Below, piece after piece: positions 61,391-64,000 of a DNA stretch of 64,000 nt. The notes beneath the pieces were generated by a model. That model searched no databases. It was not told the DNA's origin and saw only the letters and a program-made list of their open reading frames with translations. This stretch comes from Azospirillum isscasi (GTDB lineage Bacteria; Pseudomonadota; Alphaproteobacteria; Azospirillales; Azospirillaceae). Position 1 is the stretch's first letter; each line of letters starts with the position of its first letter. Position numbers and translations under genes: made by a program. The DNA lies in contig NZ_JAUJFI010000006.1 of assembly GCF_030849505.1 (NCBI RefSeq), positions 1-64,000 on the forward strand, in the 5' to 3' direction.

Positions 61391-61987
61391 ATGAGCGAAG
61401 AGCAGAACAAGCCCGCCGAAGCCGAGGTGGAACAGAGCGAAGCCGTCCAGGACAAGGACACGGACGCCGCCGGTGCCGGGGAGCGCGTGGCCCAGCTTGA
61501 GGCCGAGGTCGCCAGCCTGAAGGACCAACTCCTGCGTCAGATGGCGGAGGTGGAGAACACCCGCCGCCGCGCCCAGCGCGACCGCGAGGACGCCAGCAAG
61601 TTCGCCGTGTCCAGCTTCGCCAAGGAGCTGGTGACCGTGGCCGACAACCTGCGCCGCGCGCTGGAGGCCGTTCCGGCGGAGGGCCGCGAGGGCGACGAGC
61701 GGCTGAAGGGCCTCGCCGTCGGCGTCGAGGCGACGGAGCGCCAGCTTTTCGCCGCCTTCGAGCGCGCCGGCATCAAGAAGATCGACCCGACCGGCGAGCT
61801 GTTCGACCCGAACTTCCATCAGGTGATGTTCGAGATCGAGAACACCGGCAAGCCCGCCGGCACCGTCGTGCAGGTGCTGCAGCCCGGCTACACCATCCAT
61901 GGCCGCCTGCTGCGCGAAGCCATGGTCGGCGTCGCCAAGGCCGGTCCTCACGAAATGGGCGGCCAGCACGTCGATACCAAAGCCTGA
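61391..61987 (+). CDS. grpE: Nucleotide exchange factor GrpE
   Basis: A 198-residue co-chaperone that releases ADP from DnaK. An acidic N-terminal tail is followed by a long coiled coil (ERVAQLEAEVASLKDQLLRQ, about residues 35-100) and the beta-wing head (FDPNFHQVMFEIENTGKPAG, GYTIHGRLLREAMVGVAK). GAGAGAG precedes the ATG. A strong terminator follows, and dnaK is not next to it. Confidence 0.94.
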   Translation: MSEEQNKPAEAEVEQSEAVQDKDTDAAGAGERVAQLEAEVASLKDQLLRQMAEVENTRRRAQRDREDASKFAVSSFAKELVTVADNLRRALEAVPAEGREGDERLKGLAVGVEATERQLFAAFERAGIKKIDPTGELFDPNFHQVMFEIENTGKPAGTVVQVLQPGYTIHGRLLREAMVGVAKAGPHEMGGQHVDTKA

Positions 61988-62036
61988 CCGTTCGGTCCGC
62001 GATCAGGCGGTCCATCGCCTGAGCGGCACGTCTTGC

Positions 62037-62073
62037 GGCGGCGCGGCGGCATGGCTCGCCGCGCCGCCTTTTA
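62037..62073 (+). terminator. Rho-independent terminator of hrcA-grpE
   Basis: GGCGGCGCGGCG and CGCCGCGCCGCC make a perfect 12-bp stem with an 8-base loop, followed by TTTTAT. Confidence 0.92.
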
Positions 62074-62244
62074 TCACCCCGGCCATCCGCCCGGTTCTTT
62101 TCCCATGGGCGGCACCGGCCCGTTGATCCTAAGATATCGAAGGACTTGCGCCGAACGGACAGTTCCCCTATTCGAAATGGGGAATTTCACGGCGCACAAC
62201 GAACCGCCTGTTTCAGGCTGCCGCTTTTTCAGGGAACCGGACCC

Positions 62245-62610
62245 GTGCCCAAGAGCATTCTGACCGTCGACGACTCCAAGACCATCCGCGACATGGTCGC
62301 CTTCACGCTGCAGAAGGCCGGCTATGCCGTCACCGAAGCGGCGGACGGCGCCGCCGGTCTGGCCCAGGTCAACCGCCAGAAGTTCGACTGCATCATCACC
62401 GATCTGAACATGCCGGGCATGGACGGTCTGGCCCTGACCCGCGCCATCCGCGGCAGCGCCCTGAACCGCGCGACCCCCGTCCTGCTGCTGACCACCGAGG
62501 CGGACCCCGCCAAGAAGACCGCGGGCCGCGAGGCCGGGGCCACCGGCTGGCTGGTCAAGCCCTTCAACCCGGACAAGCTGGTCGAGACGGTGAAGAAGGT
62601 CTGCCCGTAA
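62245..62610 (+). CDS. CheY-like single-domain response regulator
   Basis: A 121-residue receiver with no output domain. VDDSKTIRDM gives the acidic pair, phospho-acceptor Asp is in CIITDLNMPGMDG (near 53), the Thr in LLLTTEAD (near 83) and Lys in WLVKPFNPDKL (near 104). It matches CheY proteins that dock on the flagellar switch, but no chemotaxis genes are adjacent. The GTG at 62245 is preceded by AGGGAA and gives exact family length. Confidence 0.87.
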   Translation: MPKSILTVDDSKTIRDMVAFTLQKAGYAVTEAADGAAGLAQVNRQKFDCIITDLNMPGMDGLALTRAIRGSALNRATPVLLLTTEADPAKKTAGREAGATGWLVKPFNPDKLVETVKKVCP

Positions 62611-62645
62611 CCGGGAAGCCGCTGAGACGGCGGGCAAGACTCCGC

Positions 62646-62738
62646 ACGGATTTCACGGATTTTTTCTGAGCTTGCCGGGTGGTCGTTCCCCGATCGGCCC
62701 GCAATGAGGCACGCATCAGGAAAATCCGTGAAATCCGT
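62646..62738. repeat. Dispersed inverted repeat (ACGGATTTCACGGATTTT type)
   Basis: ACGGATTTCACGGATTTT (62646-62663) pairs perfectly over 18 bases with 62721-62738. Each arm is itself a tandem of two ACGGATTT-type units. It lies between convergent genes and is followed by a 12-bp tandem (CCTTGTGATTCA, twice) ending at the DUF1848 stop. Confidence 0.88.
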
Positions 62739-62777
62739 TCCTCAATCCGTGTGATGCCTTGTGATTCACCTTGTGAT

Positions 62778-63659
62778 TCACCCCGCCCGTTCCCGCGGAA
62801 ACAGGAACTCCCCCTCCGGATCGTGGGCGGCAAAGCGCCGCTGCGCCGTGGCGCGGCTGGCGACGGCGTAACAATAGACGCAGCCGTGCGGGCAGGTGTC
62901 GTAATCCCCGATGTCCCGGCTTTCCGCGCAAAGGCAGCCGGGCCGGTTGCCCTTCTTCCTCGCCCCGATCGGTCGCCCGGCCACGTCGGACAGGCGTTGC
63001 GCGTCCACGCAGCGGGCCGGCGCCGTGCCGGGAACGCCGGCCAGTTCCGGCTGGGTGCAGAGCGTCAGGGCCATGCCATGCTCCGCGGCGATGCCGGCCA
63101 GATCGGCCAGCAGGGCGCGCTTCTCCTCCGGCTCCGGATCGCGCCAGGGCAGACCGGCGGCGTCCAGGTTGCGCGCCGTCTTGCGGTAGGGCTGGAGGAA
63201 GGACACCACCGCCTCGTCGGTCAGGCCGCGCAGCCGTCCGGCCAGCCGGGCGAAGGTTTCGCGGTGCCAGGACGGCGGCGTGGCGTCTGCCGTCACGATG
63301 GGGTCGTAGCGCCACACGGCGGCGCGCGGCCCCCAGCGGCCGCGCAGCCGGGCCATGTGCTCCACCGCGCGGTCCGCCTCGGGGACGGAGCGTTCCAGGG
63401 CACCCGGCAGGCCGGTGACGCTGTACTGCACCACGAAGGGAAAGCCGCGCCCGGACACCTCGTCCAGCGCCGGCAGGAAGGGGCCGAGATTCTTGGTCCA
63501 GAAGACGAAGCCGTCCACCTCCGCGCGGGTCAGGCCGATGCGGTGGGTCTGGCCGCCGTAGGGGTTGACCATGCGGCAGTGTCCGGCCTCCAGCCGGTTG
63601 AGGAACCAGCGCCCGTAAAAGGCGGGAATGTCCGTCTTGTAGCTGGCGGAAACGATCAT
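62778..63659 (-). CDS. DUF1848 family protein with C-terminal cysteine cluster
   Basis: A 293-residue protein. MIVSASYKTDIPAFYGRWFL, VDGFVFWTKNLGPFLPAL and VWRYDPIVTADATP are hallmarks of DUF1848. The C-terminus has CTQPELAGVPGTAPARCVDA and DTCPHGCVYCYAV, a cysteine set resembling an iron-sulfur site but ordered at the end rather than the start as in radical SAM enzymes. Function unknown. Cytoplasmic, stand-alone. Confidence 0.83.
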   Translation of the reverse strand: MIVSASYKTDIPAFYGRWFLNRLEAGHCRMVNPYGGQTHRIGLTRAEVDGFVFWTKNLGPFLPALDEVSGRGFPFVVQYSVTGLPGALERSVPEADRAVEHMARLRGRWGPRAAVWRYDPIVTADATPPSWHRETFARLAGRLRGLTDEAVVSFLQPYRKTARNLDAAGLPWRDPEPEEKRALLADLAGIAAEHGMALTLCTQPELAGVPGTAPARCVDAQRLSDVAGRPIGARKKGNRPGCLCAESRDIGDYDTCPHGCVYCYAVASRATAQRRFAAHDPEGEFLFPRERAG

Positions 63660-63753
63660 CGCCGGACCATGGTGGCTCGGCGGACCGCGATCAAGGCTGG
63701 ATTCGCAAACGCTTCGGCCTAAAGTGCCGGTTCAGGACGAGGGGGAGGATGCC

Positions 63754-64000
63754 GTGACGGGTGGACAGGACGGCCACAACAGCGTGGGCAACGATGGGGG
63801 CCACAGCGTGGAATGGGACGGGCTGGTGCGGTTCCGGCTGCCGGATGGCTGGCGCGCCGACGTGGAGGAGCACGAGGGCCACGCCGTCGCGGCCTTCCAC
63901 CCGCCGGCGCCGGCGGGCGGCGTGCTGCGGCTGGTCACCGACCGGGTGGCGCCGAAGGACGGGCCGGACGGCGTCGTGGCGGTCCTGCGCGAGATGGCGC
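63754..64000 (+). CDS. Hypothetical protein (N-terminal part, cut by window edge)
   Basis: A frame from GTG 63754, with GGGGGAGG 6 bases upstream, runs off the window end (82 residues visible). After a Gly/Asn/His-rich leader it reads LVRFRLPDGWRADVEEHEGH and AVAAFHPPAPAGGVLRLVTD, a beta-rich pattern of a small bacterial domain I cannot name. Codon usage matches the neighbours. Confidence 0.6.
   Translation, partial: MTGGQDGHNSVGNDGGHSVEWDGLVRFRLPDGWRADVEEHEGHAVAAFHPPAPAGGVLRLVTDRVAPKDGPDGVVAVLREMA

Overview
The window is high-GC DNA with dense coding and alphaproteobacterial gene families and gene order (mutS/glnD/murJ/trpS; rph/rdgB/hemW beside hrcA/grpE; SAM-II-controlled metZ; phasin; GshB). 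The closest fit by gene content is a Rhodospirillales member such as Azospirillum. This is inference; no rRNA or tRNA gene was seen to confirm it. Most of the window is housekeeping. The unusual parts are a plasmid-type replication module set among core genes, a surface-polysaccharide-like cluster, and several families of dispersed palindromes.

Layout: 0-7.4 kb holds ribA, an orphan OmpR-type regulator, a DUF2231 membrane protein overlapping a sorbosone-dehydrogenase-like lipoprotein, a DUF2786-like protein, an MBL-fold hydrolase and a DUF882 lipoprotein. 7.4-14 kb is a Yej-type peptide ABC transporter operon on the minus strand. 14-24.7 kb is a glycan-like cluster: polysaccharide deacetylase, two GT28-like and two GT4-like glycosyltransferases (the last one broken by a palindrome), a cyclic-nucleotide-binding protein, a large ABC exporter with a decayed ATPase, a PAS-GGDEF cyclase and a histidine phosphatase. 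24.8-32.3 kb holds exonuclease III, a FAH-family enzyme, two MarR-like regulators, a glutamine amidotransferase, an alpha/beta hydrolase and small or cysteine-rich proteins. A structured, terminator-ended RNA candidate lies opposite the first MarR gene.

32.3-49.2 kb carries pcp-trpS-murJ and glnD/mutS. The murJ-glnD neighbourhood, contiguous in many alphaproteobacteria, is split here by about 6.8 kb containing a hybrid histidine kinase, an orphan LivK-like binding protein, a small lipoprotein, a RepA_C-family initiator and a PAP2 phosphatase. Eleven copies of a 14-bp iteron (consensus TCGGCGATTGCCAA) flank the initiator gene. Nine GANTC sites fall within 318 bp upstream of it and four within 23 bp at its 3' end. 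This is the best candidate in the window for a replication origin and the most interesting feature.

49.2-64 kb contains a tiny hydrophobic ORF with its own promoter and terminator, a ribbon-helix-helix protein, a STAS protein, metZ behind a SAM-II riboswitch and terminator, a phasin behind a PhaR-type operator, a LpoA-like lipoprotein divergent from rsmI-yraN-sirB1-gshB, folA, hemW-rdgB, rph divergent from hrcA-grpE, a CheY-like protein, a DUF1848 protein and a truncated gene at the right edge.
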